NCBI GenBank assembly: GCA_012518035.1
Contig: JAAYTL010000107.1
Span: forward strand, 1 to 64,000
Direction: 5' to 3'
DNA: 64,000 nucleotides
Source of the DNA: Tissierellia bacterium
GTDB taxonomy: Bacteria; Bacillota; Clostridia; Tissierellales; Tissierellaceae
In this document: piece by piece, positions 44,195-53,567 of the stretch
How positions within the stretch are numbered: the stretch's first letter is position 1
Layout of the letters: each line of letters starts with the position of its first letter
Made by a program: the position numbers and the translations under genes
Notes under the pieces: generated by a model
Databases searched by the model: none
What the model saw: the letters and a program-made list of their open reading frames with translations, nothing else
What the model was told of the DNA's origin: nothing

Positions 44195-44888
44195 AATCCA
44201 ATTAATTCTGCTTAAGCTAATGAGAAGATTTAAGTTACTTAGGCGAATCGATTACATTGGCACTGGTGAGACCCTACCACCACCCTTAAATGCAGAAGAG
44301 GAGGCCTATTATCTAAGCAGGCTTAAGAAGGATGAATCAATAAAAGGTATACTAATAGAAAGAAACCTTAGACTAGTAGTATACATAGCAAGAAAATTTG
44401 ACAACACCAATATAGCTATTGAGGATTTAATATCTATAGGTACTATAGGACTAATAAAGGCAGTCAATACCTTTGACCCAGATAAGAAGATTAAACTAGC
44501 AACCTATGCATCCAAATGCATAGAAAATGAAATATTGATGTATTTGAGAAAAACCAGCAAGATCAAGAATGAAATATCCTTTGATGAGCCTTTAAATATA
44601 GATTGGGATGGCAATGAGCTACTCTTGTCAGATATATTAGGGACAGAAGGAGATATAATATATAAACACATAGAAGGTGAAGTAGATAGGACCCTCTTGA
44701 AGGAGGCAATACAAAAATTATCCTCCAGAGAAAAAACCATAGTCCAGTTAAGATTTGGACTCAACAATGGATTAGAAAAAACTCAAAAAGAAGTGGCAGA
44801 CCTTTTAGGGATATCACAATCCTATATATCCAGATTAGAGAAAAGAATAATTAAAAGGTTACAGAAAGAAATGAGCAAGCTAGTATGA
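44175..44888 (+). CDS. sigE: Sporulation sigma factor sigma-E (pro-form)
   Basis: Mother-cell sigma factor with the highly conserved core ([47 protein letters not shown]). The start is unusual. The frame is open from TTG 44160, which lacks a ribosome site, whereas AAGGGGGG (44163-44170) lies before ATT 44175 and ATC 44178. From ATT the cleavage region RIDYIG would sit at about residue 27, as in B. subtilis. The first ATG (44220) would remove most of the inhibitory pro-sequence. The start is therefore probably AUU or AUC, with TTG as alternative. Confidence 0.9.
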   Translation: MISLYYRIQLILLKLMRRFKLLRRIDYIGTGETLPPPLNAEEEAYYLSRLKKDESIKGILIERNLRLVVYIARKFDNTNIAIEDLISIGTIGLIKAVNTFDPDKKIKLATYASKCIENEILMYLRKTSKIKNEISFDEPLNIDWDGNELLLSDILGTEGDIIYKHIEGEVDRTLLKEAIQKLSSREKTIVQLRFGLNNGLEKTQKEVADLLGISQSYISRLEKRIIKRLQKEMSKLV

Positions 44889-44918
44889 AATATTATTGAT
44901 TTTTTCAATAATATTTTT
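44889..44918 (+). terminator. Terminator after sigE
   Basis: AATATTATTGA (44889-44899) pairs with TCAATAATATT (44905-44915) and is followed by TTTC. It separates sigE from sigG expression. Confidence 0.75.
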
Positions 44919-44972
44919 CTTTTATTGGCATAACAGCAGTAGAAATTTTACCTTATTTTGTAATTACTTTAT

Positions 44973-45002
44973 TGAATAAAAAACAACCTTAGGGCAATAA
45001 TT
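44973..45002 (+). promoter_or_regulatory. Candidate forespore promoter for sigG
   Basis: TGAATA (44973-44978) resembles sigma-F/sigma-G -35 elements. GGCAATAATT (44993-45002) fits the sigma-F -10 pattern GGnrAnAnTw at every fixed base. The spacer is 14 bases, one less than usual. Position fits sigma-F activation of sigG. Confidence 0.5.
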
Positions 45003-45042
45003 TAATTTGAAAGGGGCAAATCACCATGAAAGGAAAGATATC

Positions 45043-45816
45043 ATGCACATATCTAAGGTTGAAATCTGCGGAGTCAATACCGCTAATTTGCCTGTTTTGA
45101 CTAATGAGGAAATGCAAAAACTATTTGTTAAGATCAAGGCCGGTGATATGAAGGCCAGAGAGGAATTTATACAAGGTAATCTAAGACTTGTTTTAAGTAT
45201 AATACAAAGATTTAATAGAAGGGGAGAGCCAGTTGACGACCTATTCCAAATTGGATGTATTGGACTAATAAAAGCCATAGATAATTTTGACTTAAGCCAT
45301 AATGTTAGATTTTCTACCTATGCTGTACCAATGATTATTGGTGAGATAAGGAGGTATTTGAGAGACAACAACTCAATTAGGGTTAGTAGATCCTTAAGGG
45401 ATATAGCCTACAAGGCATTACAGGCAAGGGATCAGCTCATTCACAAAAATTCAAAGGAACCAACCATAGTTGAGATAGCTGAGCAACTAGACCTGCCCAA
45501 GGAAGAAGTCGTATTTGCCCTAGAGGCAATCCAAGAGCCCATCTCCCTCTTTGAACCTATATTTCACGACGGTGGAGATGCAATTTTTGTTGTTGACCAG
45601 GTTAAGGATGAAAAGGAAGAGGATGAATTTTGGGTTAGGAATATCACCCTAAAGGAAGGGTTGAATAAACTCAATCCTAGGGAAAAACAAATACTGAGTT
45701 TAAGGTTCTTTGAGGGGAAAACCCAGATGGAGGTAGCAGATGAAATTGGCATTTCCCAGGCCCAAGTTTCAAGGTTGGAAAAAAATGCCTTAAGGCAGAT
45801 GAGAAAATATGTTTAA
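45043..45816 (+). CDS. sigG: Forespore sigma factor sigma-G
   Basis: Late forespore sigma factor, about 257 residues. KVEICGVNTANLPVL near the start, FSTYAVPMIIGEIRRYLRDNN and DIAYKALQARDQL match sigma-G. C-terminal region 4 has GKTQMEVADEIGISQAQVSRLEK. ATG 45043 follows AAGGAAAGAT; the TTG at 45007 is a less likely start. A 24-codon out-of-frame ATG at 45026 overlaps the start. It has its own upstream terminator and candidate sigma-F promoter. Confidence 0.94.
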   Translation: MHISKVEICGVNTANLPVLTNEEMQKLFVKIKAGDMKAREEFIQGNLRLVLSIIQRFNRRGEPVDDLFQIGCIGLIKAIDNFDLSHNVRFSTYAVPMIIGEIRRYLRDNNSIRVSRSLRDIAYKALQARDQLIHKNSKEPTIVEIAEQLDLPKEEVVFALEAIQEPISLFEPIFHDGGDAIFVVDQVKDEKEEDEFWVRNITLKEGLNKLNPREKQILSLRFFEGKTQMEVADEIGISQAQVSRLEKNALRQMRKYV

Positions 45817-45869
45817 TAATTCCCACCATTTTGTTATATATAAAAAACTAATAAATATAAATATATAAG

Positions 45870-45904
45870 TAGGCTAAGATAAATATAATCTTAGCCTATT
45901 TATT
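45870..45904 (+). terminator. Terminator after sigG
   Basis: TAGGCTAAGAT (45870-45880) pairs with ATCTTAGCCTA (45888-45898) and is followed by TTTATT. Confidence 0.7.
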
Positions 45905-45922
45905 AAGAAAAGAGGTGGGATT

Positions 45923-46159
45923 ATGTTAAAGATATCTGAAGCCAAGATGAAGGAAGTTATAAACATAGCAAATGGTGAGAGACTGGGATACATATATGAT
46001 TTCGAGATAGACCTTGACAAGGGTATGATTGTAGCCATGATTATGGCTAGTAATTATAAGGGCTTCAACTTTTTTACCAAGACCAATGACATAGTCATAA
46101 GCTGGGAAGAGATAGTAAAGATTGGGCAAGACACTATTCTGGTTAACTTTAAAGGCTAA
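45923..46159 (+). CDS. YlmC/YmxH family sporulation protein
   Basis: A 78-residue PRC-barrel protein: MLKISEAKMKEVINIANGERLGYIYDFEIDLDKG is the diagnostic start. Family members (YlmC, YmxH) are linked to sporulation by conservation and location next to sigE-sigG; the biochemical role is unknown. AAGAGGTGGG ribosome site. Confidence 0.88.
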   Translation: MLKISEAKMKEVINIANGERLGYIYDFEIDLDKGMIVAMIMASNYKGFNFFTKTNDIVISWEEIVKIGQDTILVNFKG

Positions 46160-46180
46160 GTCAATAGACAAGAAGATTTG

Positions 46181-46209
46181 AATCCATTATAATTAAACTA
46201 TAATGGATT
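46181..46209 (+). repeat. Perfect 11-bp inverted repeat before nrdR
   Basis: AATCCATTATA (46181-46191) and TATAATGGATT (46199-46209), with a 7-base loop. The right arm contains TATAAT (46199-46204) with TTTGAA 16 bases upstream. The repeat could be an operator over a -10 element or a hairpin abutting the nrdR ribosome site. No T-run, so not a good terminator. Confidence 0.55.
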
Positions 46210-46222
46210 AAGAGGTGAGACC

Positions 46223-46693
46223 ATGAAGTGCCCTTATTGTGATTATATTGAAACCAAGGTTGTAGATAGTAGGCCCACCGATGAAGGACAAGCAATTAGG
46301 AGAAGAAGAGAGTGTATTAATTGTGGCAAGAGATTTACCACCTATGAGAAAATTGAGGAGATACCCATAATTGTAGTCAAAAAAGATGGGAATAGACAAA
46401 GTTATGACAGAAACAAATTGTTGAATGGAATTATCAAGTCATGTGAAAAAAGACCAGTTTCAATTAATGATATTGAGCAAATTGTTGATGATATCGAGAA
46501 AACCCTATCCAACTCCTTGGAAAAGGAAATCACTTCTGTCCAGATTGGGGAGATGGTGATGGACAAGTTAAAGGATCTGGATGAGGTAGCTTATGTGAGA
46601 TTTGCATCGGTTTATAGGCAATTCAAGGATGTAAACTCATTTATGACAGAGTTAAAAAAATTATTGGATGAGGGTAGTAAGACCAGAGAATAA
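46223..46693 (+). CDS. nrdR: Ribonucleotide reductase regulator NrdR
   Basis: Represses ribonucleotide reductase genes in response to ATP/dATP. The zinc ribbon [16 protein letters not shown] (3-18) with a second Cys pair ECINCGKRF (about 31-39) is followed by the ATP-cone beginning [20 protein letters not shown] (about 51-70). 156 residues, normal. AAGAGGTGAG ribosome site. Confidence 0.97.
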   Translation: MKCPYCDYIETKVVDSRPTDEGQAIRRRRECINCGKRFTTYEKIEEIPIIVVKKDGNRQSYDRNKLLNGIIKSCEKRPVSINDIEQIVDDIEKTLSNSLEKEITSVQIGEMVMDKLKDLDEVAYVRFASVYRQFKDVNSFMTELKKLLDEGSKTRE

Positions 46694-46702
46694 GGTGATT
46701 AT

Positions 46703-48016
46703 ATGGATTTGTTTACCATGGGAATGGAAGAAAATTTGAAAAGGCAAGCTCCCTTAGCAGACAGGATGAGGCCTCAGACCTTGGATGAGTTTATAGGCCA
46801 GGAGCATGTATTGGGTGAAGGAAAGTTCTTGAACCGTTCAATTAAGGCGGACAGGATCAACTCTATGATTTTTTATGGGCCTCCAGGGACGGGAAAGACT
46901 AGCCTGGCTATGATTATTTCCAACACTACTAATATGATATTCGAAAGGATATCAGCTGTAACCTCTGGGGTTAAAGACATTAGGATGGTGATTGATAAGG
47001 CTGAAGAAAACTTAAAGTTCTATAATAAAAGGACAATCCTTTTTATTGATGAGATACACAGGTTCAACAAGTCTCAACAGGATGCCCTTCTCCCCTTTGT
47101 AGAGAGGGGTATTGTGACCCTAATAGGAGCTACTACGGAGAACCCATACTTTGAAGTAAACAAGGCCCTCTTATCTAGGGTAATGATAATAAGGTTGGAA
47201 CCCTTAAAGAGGATTCATTTAGAAAAACTCGTAAAGCGGGCCTTAAGGGACAAAGAAAGGGGATTAGGCCAATATAAGGTTGATATCAGTCAGGAAGCTT
47301 TGGAATATCTCTTAACCATAGCAGAAGGTGATGGGAGAACAGTTCTAAATTCCTTAGAGGTTGGAGTCCTTTCAACACCCAAGGATGAAAATGGAATCAT
47401 TCATCTAGATTTAGAGGCAATGGAGTCATCTGTTCTAATCAAGGCAGCCAAGTATGACAAGGGTGGAGATGAGCATTATGATACCGTGTCTGCCTTCATA
47501 AAAAGTATGAGGGGTTCTGACCCCGATGCCACACTTTACTGGTTGGCCAAGATGATAAATGCAGGGGAGGATCCTAAATTTATAGCCAGAAGGATAATAA
47601 TAGCAGCTTCAGAAGATGTGGGAAATGCTGACCCAAATGCCCTGAATGTTGCAGTGTCTGCCTTTGATGCAGTCAATGTAGTGGGTTTGCCAGAAGGCAG
47701 GATTGCCCTTGCCCAGGCCGCCCTCTATATAGCAACTGCTCCCAAGAGTAATACTGCCTGTAAGGGAATTGATTTGGCCTTAGAGGATATTAGAAACGAA
47801 AAGATAGGTTCAGTTCCTAAACACCTGCGGGATGCCCACTATCCAGGGGCTGAAAAATTTGGGCATGGTGTGGGATATAAGTATCCCCATGACTATGGTG
47901 GCTATGTAGAACAGCAATATTTACCAAGTGAATACATGGATAAAAAATATTACCATCCAACGGATAATGGATTTGAAAAAGTGATAAAGGATAGATTAAG
48001 GGCTAGGGGGAAATAG
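46703..48016 (+). CDS. rarA: Replication-associated recombination protein RarA (MgsA)
   Basis: A clamp-loader-like AAA+ ATPase acting at stalled forks. [16 protein letters not shown] opens the domain. Walker A is GPPGTGKTS (about 53-61) and Walker [10 protein letters not shown] (about 113-121). The C-terminal tetramerisation domain has [25 protein letters not shown]. 437 residues. It lies 9 bases after nrdR, so the two are probably one transcript. Confidence 0.95.
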   Translation: MDLFTMGMEENLKRQAPLADRMRPQTLDEFIGQEHVLGEGKFLNRSIKADRINSMIFYGPPGTGKTSLAMIISNTTNMIFERISAVTSGVKDIRMVIDKAEENLKFYNKRTILFIDEIHRFNKSQQDALLPFVERGIVTLIGATTENPYFEVNKALLSRVMIIRLEPLKRIHLEKLVKRALRDKERGLGQYKVDISQEALEYLLTIAEGDGRTVLNSLEVGVLSTPKDENGIIHLDLEAMESSVLIKAAKYDKGGDEHYDTVSAFIKSMRGSDPDATLYWLAKMINAGEDPKFIARRIIIAASEDVGNADPNALNVAVSAFDAVNVVGLPEGRIALAQAALYIATAPKSNTACKGIDLALEDIRNEKIGSVPKHLRDAHYPGAEKFGHGVGYKYPHDYGGYVEQQYLPSEYMDKKYYHPTDNGFEKVIKDRLRARGK

Positions 48017-48051
48017 GCTAACCGAGTTCAGCTTCAAGATTTCGAAAGTTA

Positions 48052-48080
48052 TTGATAAATATTTTGAACTTTGTTATAAT
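48052..48080 (+). promoter_or_regulatory. Sigma-A promoter of leuS leader
   Basis: TTGATA (48052-48057), 17 bases, TATAAT (48075-48080). Transcription would start near 48087, just before the T-box stem I. Confidence 0.8.
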
Positions 48081-48095
48081 AGGCCTAAATAGCAA

Positions 48096-48308
48096 AAACT
48101 AGGAAGAGAAGTAGTAGATTTCTGATTATTTTTAGAGAGCCACTGGTTGGTGGAAGGTGGTAATAATGGATTTCGAACTTGTCTCGGAGTTTCCATGAGA
48201 TAAAATCATGGACGGTAGATGCCGTTATATCTTGAGTGGATAGCAATATCAAATAGAGTGGTACCGCGAACTAACCCTTCGTCTCTTGTCTGAGATGGAG
48301 GTTTTTTT
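48096..48308 (+). ncRNA. T-box leader, leucine type
   Basis: Stem I elements AGAGAG and GGTTGGTGGAAG are present. The specifier loop reads CGAACTTG, with CTT (Leu) at 48178-48180. The canonical T-box AGAGTGGTACCGCG lies at 48255-48268 and the terminator CCTTCGTCTC/GAGATGGAGG plus seven T at 48276-48308. TGGT in the T-box would pair with a tRNA carrying A73. Uncharged tRNA-Leu should turn leuS on. Confidence 0.95.
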
Positions 48309-48361
48309 ATGAACTATAAAAGAATCTAAATGCTAGACTATAATAGGGAGGAATTGAATCA

Positions 48362-50773
48362 ATGAGAGAGTATAGACCCAATGAAATTGAAAAAAAATGG
48401 CAGGAGATTTGGGATGAAAAGGAAATCTACAAGGCGGAGATTGATCAAAGCAAACCTAAATTTTATGCCTTAGTGGAGTTTCCATATCCTTCAGCAGAAG
48501 GTCTTCATGTTGGACATCCCAGACCCTACACAGCAATGGATATCGTGGCTAGAAAGAAAAGATACCAGGGATATAATGTCCTATTCCCTATGGGATGGGA
48601 TGCCTTTGGCTTACCAACAGAGAACTTTGCCATTAAGAATAAGATCCATCCGGCCATCGTAACCAAAAGAAATATCCAAAGGTTTAAATCACAGCTAAAA
48701 TCCATAGGTTTTTCCTTTGATTGGTCAAGGGAGATAAGCACTACAGACCCAGAATATATGAAATGGACCCAATGGCTATTTTTAAAATTCTATGAGCACG
48801 GGCTAGCCTACAAAAAAGAGATGCCCATCAACTGGTGTACATCATGTAAGATAGGCTTGGCTAATGAGGAAGTTGTAAATAATGCCTGTGAAAGATGCGG
48901 TGGAGAAGTAGTACAAAAGGTCAAAAACCAATGGATGTTAAAGATCACAGAATATGCGGATAGATTAATTGATGACCTGGATACTGTAGATTTTATTGAT
49001 AGGGTAAAACTACAACAAACCAACTGGATAGGGCGCTCAAATGGTATGGAGATAGACTTCCAAGTTGCTGGAAAGGAAGACAAGTTAAGGGTATTTACCA
49101 CAAGACCCGACACCATATTTGGCTCTACCTATATGGTTATAGCTGTAGAGCATCCTCTAATTGAGAAATATAAGGATGAGATTGAAAACTTCCATGAAAT
49201 AGTTGAATATAGGGGAGAGGTATCTAAGAAATCCGAAATCGAAAGAACAGACCTTTCTAAAGAAAAGACGGGTATAGAAATAAAGGGACTAACTGCAATA
49301 AATCCTGCAACCGGTAAAGAAATCCCAATCTGGGTGTCAGACTATGTCTTGATGAGCTATGGAACAGGTGCTATTATGGCAGTACCTGGCCATGATGAGC
49401 GAGATTGGGAATTTGCCGATAAGTTTGGTTTACCAATTGTAGAAGTTATCCAAGGTGGAGACATTAGGAAGGAGGCCTATACGGACACTGAAGATGGAAT
49501 ACTTGTAAATTCAGATTTCCTTAATGGACTTAGTGTTAAAGATGCCCAAGAAAAAATATCTGATTGGCTAGAAGAAAAAGGTTTGGGCCAGAGAAAGGTA
49601 AATTATAAGCTTAGGGACTGGGTTTTCTCTAGACAAAGATACTGGGGAGAACCTATACCTCTAGTTCATTGTGATGAATGTGGCTGGGTACCAGTTCCTG
49701 AAGAAGATTTACCGGTATTGTTGCCAGATGTGGAGAATTATGAACCTACAGATACTGGAGAATCACCACTGGCAACCATCGATGAATGGGTGAACACCAC
49801 TTGTCCAACTTGTGGAAAGCCAGCCCATAGGGAAACGGATACTATGCCCAACTGGGCAGGGTCATCCTGGTATTTCCTAAGATATCTGGACCCCCAAAAT
49901 GATAAGGAGTTTGCGTCCAGAGAAGCTATAGATTACTGGATGAATGTGGATTGGTATAACGGTGGTATGGAGCATACAACCCTACATCTCTTGTATTCAA
50001 GATTCTGGCATAAGTTCTTCTATGATATAGGTTTGGTTTCAACACCAGAACCATATCAAAAGAGGACATCCCACGGTATGATTCTGGGGGATAACAATGA
50101 AAAGATGTCAAAATCAAGGGGTAATGTAGTAAATCCTGATGATATAGTCAGGGATTATGGTGCAGATACCCTAAGGACCTATGAGATGTTTATAGGTGAC
50201 TTTGAAAAGTCTGCCCCTTGGTCAGAGAATGGTGTTAAGGGATGTAGACGATTCCTAGAAAGGGTATGGAAACTACAAGAAATAGTGGTTGAGGGCTCAG
50301 ACTATACCAAGGAGTTGGAATCTAGTATCCATAAGGCTATAAAGAAGGTTAGCAAGGATTTTGATACCTTGAAGTTCAACACAGGTATAGCAACCCTAAT
50401 GTCCCTATCCAATGAATTTTATGATTATGGCAGCATTACAAAAAAGGATTTAGAGACCTTCTTGATCTTGTTAAATCCTGTAGCCCCACATATAACAGAA
50501 GAAATATGGCAGCAAGTTGGATTAGAAGGTTACCTTCATGAGTCAACTTGGCCTGATTATGATGAGTCAAAGACCAAGGATGAGGTTATCCAAATGCCTA
50601 TCCAGGTCAATGGAAAGCTTAGGGCTACCATCGAAATTAGTGTAGATGCAAGTCAAGAAGAGATAAAGGATGCTGCACTTAAAGACGAAAACGTTCAAAA
50701 ATTTATTCAAGATAAGTCCATTGTTAAGGAGATATTTGTTAAAGGGAAAATCTTCAATCTTGTTGTAAAGTAA
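48362..50773 (+). CDS. leuS: Leucyl-tRNA synthetase
   Basis: A class I aminoacyl-tRNA synthetase of 803 residues. The HIGH equivalent is [12 protein letters not shown] (about 48-59, VGH in the family pattern). The editing domain (about 220-400) contains TTRPDTIFG and [20 protein letters not shown] is at about residue 580 ([10 protein letters not shown]). A zinc-like Cys cluster CDECGW...CPTCG lies near 438-483. GGGAGG ribosome site. Controlled by the leucine T-box. Confidence 0.97.
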   Translation: MREYRPNEIEKKWQEIWDEKEIYKAEIDQSKPKFYALVEFPYPSAEGLHVGHPRPYTAMDIVARKKRYQGYNVLFPMGWDAFGLPTENFAIKNKIHPAIVTKRNIQRFKSQLKSIGFSFDWSREISTTDPEYMKWTQWLFLKFYEHGLAYKKEMPINWCTSCKIGLANEEVVNNACERCGGEVVQKVKNQWMLKITEYADRLIDDLDTVDFIDRVKLQQTNWIGRSNGMEIDFQVAGKEDKLRVFTTRPDTIFGSTYMVIAVEHPLIEKYKDEIENFHEIVEYRGEVSKKSEIERTDLSKEKTGIEIKGLTAINPATGKEIPIWVSDYVLMSYGTGAIMAVPGHDERDWEFADKFGLPIVEVIQGGDIRKEAYTDTEDGILVNSDFLNGLSVKDAQEKISDWLEEKGLGQRKVNYKLRDWVFSRQRYWGEPIPLVHCDECGWVPVPEEDLPVLLPDVENYEPTDTGESPLATIDEWVNTTCPTCGKPAHRETDTMPNWAGSSWYFLRYLDPQNDKEFASREAIDYWMNVDWYNGGMEHTTLHLLYSRFWHKFFYDIGLVSTPEPYQKRTSHGMILGDNNEKMSKSRGNVVNPDDIVRDYGADTLRTYEMFIGDFEKSAPWSENGVKGCRRFLERVWKLQEIVVEGSDYTKELESSIHKAIKKVSKDFDTLKFNTGIATLMSLSNEFYDYGSITKKDLETFLILLNPVAPHITEEIWQQVGLEGYLHESTWPDYDESKTKDEVIQMPIQVNGKLRATIEISVDASQEEIKDAALKDENVQKFIQDKSIVKEIFVKGKIFNLVVK

Positions 50774-50791
50774 AATAATTTATGTCATAAT
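50763..50791 (+). promoter_or_regulatory. Possible promoter for the degV leader RNA
   Basis: TTGTAA (inside the 3' end of leuS), 17-base spacer, CATAAT (50786-50791). Scores 4/6 and 5/6 to the vegetative consensus. Transcription would begin near 50798. Confidence 0.4.
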
Positions 50792-50855
50792 ACTACTCAT
50801 AAGCAGTAGATGTGTATTGGATAAATAGATAAATAAGCATGCCAACATGAAGAAT

Positions 50856-50936
50856 GAGAGCTCCATCCTGTAATGCTCCTATATATACTAGGAGCTGATT
50901 GAGGTTGCAAGTTTACTGCGTAAAATGGAGCTCTAT
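50856..50936 (+). ncRNA. Candidate structured RNA upstream of degV
   Basis: AGAGCTCCAT (50857-50866) pairs perfectly with ATGGAGCTCT (50925-50934), enclosing a 7-bp hairpin GCTCCTA/TAGGAGC (50875-50895) and an unpaired segment containing GAGGTTGC. The two GCTCC segments can each pair with either GGAGC segment, so alternative folds compete. There is no T-run, and it matches no riboswitch class I know. It lies in the 240-base leuS-degV gap. Confidence 0.5.
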
Positions 50937-51013
50937 CTCTTATCTTGACTCTGAGATTAGGGTTGACTATGTAAATCTAAACACATCATTTCAATAACAA
51001 ATAGGAGGTAGTT

Positions 51014-51841
51014 ATGAAAAAGATTAAAATTGTGACAGATAGTACAAGCTATCTAGACAAGGCATATGCAATTAGGGAGAATGTTTCTGTAGTCCCCTTG
51101 AACTATGTATTTGATGGGGAGACCTTTGTTGAAGGCTTTAAGGGAGAGTTTGATGACTTCTTTAATAAGTTAGCTAGCTCTGACCTATTCCCGACTACAT
51201 CACAGCCAGCTGCAGGTGATTTTTATGAAGAATATAAGAAGGCCTTTGATGAAGGTTATGACTCTATAATAGCAATTCTTTTATCTTCTAAAATCAGCGG
51301 AACCTATAATAGTGCGGTTCTAGCTAAGAATATGTTAGAGGATGAAAGGATTACTATTGTAGACTCTGAAACATCAGCATCAAACTTAAAGTTCTTGGTT
51401 GAAGATGCTGTCAATATGGCCAAGGAAGGCAAGACCAGGGAGGAGATAGTAGGGCATCTAGAAGCAAAAAAGAAGACCATGAATGTCCTCTTGACCACTG
51501 GTACCTTAGAATATTTAGCTAGGGGTGGTAGGCTTACATCAATCCAATCCACCCTGGGGAATCTACTAAGGATTAAACCCATCATCCAGTTGGAAGATGG
51601 AGAACTAAAGCTACTGGAAAAGATTAGGGGGAAGAATAATGCCCTGGCCAAGATCCTATCCCATGTTAATGAGGATGTAGAAAGAATAGGAGTATGCCAT
51701 ATCCTGAACCTAGAAGAGGCCCTTAAGTTTAAGGAAACCTTGGAAGAAAGGTTCCCCAAGGCACTGGTAACCTTGGATGAGCTGGGACCTGTTATAGGTG
51801 CCCATCTAGGCCCAAAGACCCTTGGAATATGTTTTTATTAA
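51014..51841 (+). CDS. DegV family fatty-acid-binding protein
   Basis: A 275-residue DegV/FakB-type protein. The N-domain opens KIKIVTDSTSYLDK; the fatty-acid head-group contact region has SKISGTYNSAV (about 93-103). GTLEYLARGGRLTSIQSTLGNLLRIKPI (about 158-185) is the family hallmark. FakB proteins present fatty acids to the kinase FakA for phosphorylation into phospholipid. FakA is not in the window, and the substrate is inferred. Confidence 0.93.
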   Translation: MKKIKIVTDSTSYLDKAYAIRENVSVVPLNYVFDGETFVEGFKGEFDDFFNKLASSDLFPTTSQPAAGDFYEEYKKAFDEGYDSIIAILLSSKISGTYNSAVLAKNMLEDERITIVDSETSASNLKFLVEDAVNMAKEGKTREEIVGHLEAKKKTMNVLLTTGTLEYLARGGRLTSIQSTLGNLLRIKPIIQLEDGELKLLEKIRGKNNALAKILSHVNEDVERIGVCHILNLEEALKFKETLEERFPKALVTLDELGPVIGAHLGPKTLGICFY

Positions 51842-51852
51842 TTTGAATCTAG

Positions 51853-51883
51853 AGAAGATTAGATAATTCTAATCTTCTTTTTT
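51853..51883 (+). terminator. Terminator after degV
   Basis: AGAAGATTAGA (51853-51863), TAAT loop, TCTAATCTTCT (51868-51878), then T residues. Confidence 0.9.
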
Positions 51884-51946
51884 ATAGGTATTTGATTTCT
51901 AGTAACAAAATATCTTCATCATAATATCCTATTAAGGGGGGATATT

Positions 51947-52222
51947 ATGATGATAAACAGGCACTACCTAGCTGTATTTGAATCAAGAAACCATGCAATC
52001 CTGGTTTACTCGCTACTAGAGGAAGGGGGACAGGGTCAATTCCAACTCATCTTTACACCTTGCAGCCTGCAGGCTGGATGTGGTTATTCCATAAGATATT
52101 ATAATAAGAGCCTCACGGATACAATCATAGAGAAGGTCAAGGAAGAAAACCTACCCATACCCAAATTCTATTATGGAGAAAATATTCAAGGCAATATAAG
52201 ATATAGGGCCTTAGGTATTTAA
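51947..52222 (+). CDS. DUF3343 family small protein
   Basis: A 91-residue protein of the DUF3343 family (called a putative Se/S carrier in some annotations). It has the pattern YLAVFESRNHAILVYSLLEE near the N-terminus and a Cys pair in TPCSLQAGCGYSIRYY (about 37-52), the conserved feature of the family. AAGGGGGG site, with ATG at 51947 or 51950. It is convergent with the next gene, with a one-base gap. No selenium genes are in view, so the role is open. Confidence 0.75.
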   Translation: MMINRHYLAVFESRNHAILVYSLLEEGGQGQFQLIFTPCSLQAGCGYSIRYYNKSLTDTIIEKVKEENLPIPKFYYGENIQGNIRYRALGI

Positions 52223-52223
52223 C

Positions 52224-53480
52224 TTATTCAAAAAACCTTTTAATAAATGATGGCTTTTCCTCAGATAGTATATTTTTGATTTCATTTAATTCTATTAGTA
52301 GTTTCACTTGATTTTCTAGAATTTCATTTAAGATGGATTCTTGGGCCTTTAACTCTTCACTAAGGCCTTTTTCTTTTGTCTTTTTTTCATTTGTATTAAG
52401 GGCAGGAGGATTTGTTGGTTTTACTTGTAGTCCTTGGTAATCCTTCTTAATACCCTCAATAAGATAAAGATCATGAAGGGACTTTATAGGGGTTTTTGCT
52501 AATAGATTCCTGATTATTTGACTAGGATAGAAATCCTTTGATAGGCAAAAGGGAATCAAGCCATCTATATGGATTTTAAGAGTATCATTTTCAAGATCCC
52601 AGGTTCTGCCATAGTCATTTGACACATATTCAATTAAGGAATCTCCATTGGCACAAGCTATTTTTAGGCTACCATCCTCTTCATAGATGATGGGGGTAAA
52701 TTGATTATTAAGGGAAATATTAAGGCCTGTTTTTCGCCAGGTAAATTTATTCTTCCCCTTAATAGGCATTTGGGCAAAAATGACCTTGGATTGACTTCCT
52801 TCTTTTTCCAACCAGGCTGCATTTATATTGGATTTAGAATCGATAAACAAGTAAGGCCTAGAGCTGTCACTGGACCTAGTGGAAAGTTCCTGAGGATTGC
52901 TTGCCCAAATAGCCCTATATGGACTATAAAAGCTATGGTAGATATAGGATTCGAACTTGGTGGTGGTATTATAGACTAAATGGATATTACCTATTTCATC
53001 AGAATCAGCGAAGAATTCATTGTAGTCCTTCCTTAATAGATACTTGATGACCATGTTTTGTTCTTCTATACCCTTGTCAATGACCAGGTGATGGATAGTT
53101 ATGATTTCAGAATTTATGTAATTGGAATAAGAAAAAATAAGATTAAGCTTCTTATTTGCATAGATTAGCTGGAATTGGTGGTAGGTATTAGACCTGGTAT
53201 CAAGTTTTCCAATCTGCCTTTCATCCCACTTGTCCCCTTCCTTGTAGGACAAATATAGCTCACCTGTTTCCAGGAGGTAGCATAGGACAAGGCGATTGAG
53301 ATTATCAAAGGTTAGGGAGTATTTCATTACCTCATTATTTGGGAAGGTATATTTATTATCTAGCCATGAACTTATATTTAAGACTCTATAGCTTAGACTA
53401 CCTGTTGACTCAATTTCAAAGAGATAATATGTCTCCCCATAGCCACCTACTAGATGATATATATCCATTAAATTATTCAT
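52224..53480 (-). CDS. Unknown protein with Asp-box/propeller-like repeats
   Basis: A 418-residue protein, not recognised. There is no signal peptide or membrane segment. The first 300 residues are beta-rich with recurring blade-like units (NRLVLCYL, GNIHLVYNT, SNINAAWLE, SLKIACANG). One exact Asp-box, SNDYGRTW, lies near 290, as in sialidase-type propellers. The last 60 residues form a charged coiled coil (ELKAQESILNEILENQVKLL). Start ATG behind AAGGGGG. Divergent from the gene at 53568. A structural or binding role is likelier than an enzyme; no catalytic set was seen. Confidence 0.75.
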   Translation of the reverse strand: MNNLMDIYHLVGGYGETYYLFEIESTGSLSYRVLNISSWLDNKYTFPNNEVMKYSLTFDNLNRLVLCYLLETGELYLSYKEGDKWDERQIGKLDTRSNTYHQFQLIYANKKLNLIFSYSNYINSEIITIHHLVIDKGIEEQNMVIKYLLRKDYNEFFADSDEIGNIHLVYNTTTKFESYIYHSFYSPYRAIWASNPQELSTRSSDSSRPYLFIDSKSNINAAWLEKEGSQSKVIFAQMPIKGKNKFTWRKTGLNISLNNQFTPIIYEEDGSLKIACANGDSLIEYVSNDYGRTWDLENDTLKIHIDGLIPFCLSKDFYPSQIIRNLLAKTPIKSLHDLYLIEGIKKDYQGLQVKPTNPPALNTNEKKTKEKGLSEELKAQESILNEILENQVKLLIELNEIKNILSEEKPSFIKRFFE

Positions 53481-53567
53481 TCAAATCCCCCTTAATTTCA
53501 TCACATTATAACCACTAATACATAATATGAAAGTAGGTAAGATAATATTAAAGAAGGAGTGAATATA

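Noticed and set aside
44220-44888. ATG 44220 as the sigE start
   Set aside because: It would delete most of the pro-sequence that SpoIIGA, encoded just upstream, is needed to remove.
50856-50936. T-box or tRNA gene in the leuS-degV gap
   Set aside because: No specifier/T-box sequence, no cloverleaf and no T-loop consensus.
51304-51759. 151-codon minus-strand frame inside degV
   Set aside because: Antisense shadow of a well-conserved gene; low-complexity Ser/Leu translation and no ribosome site.
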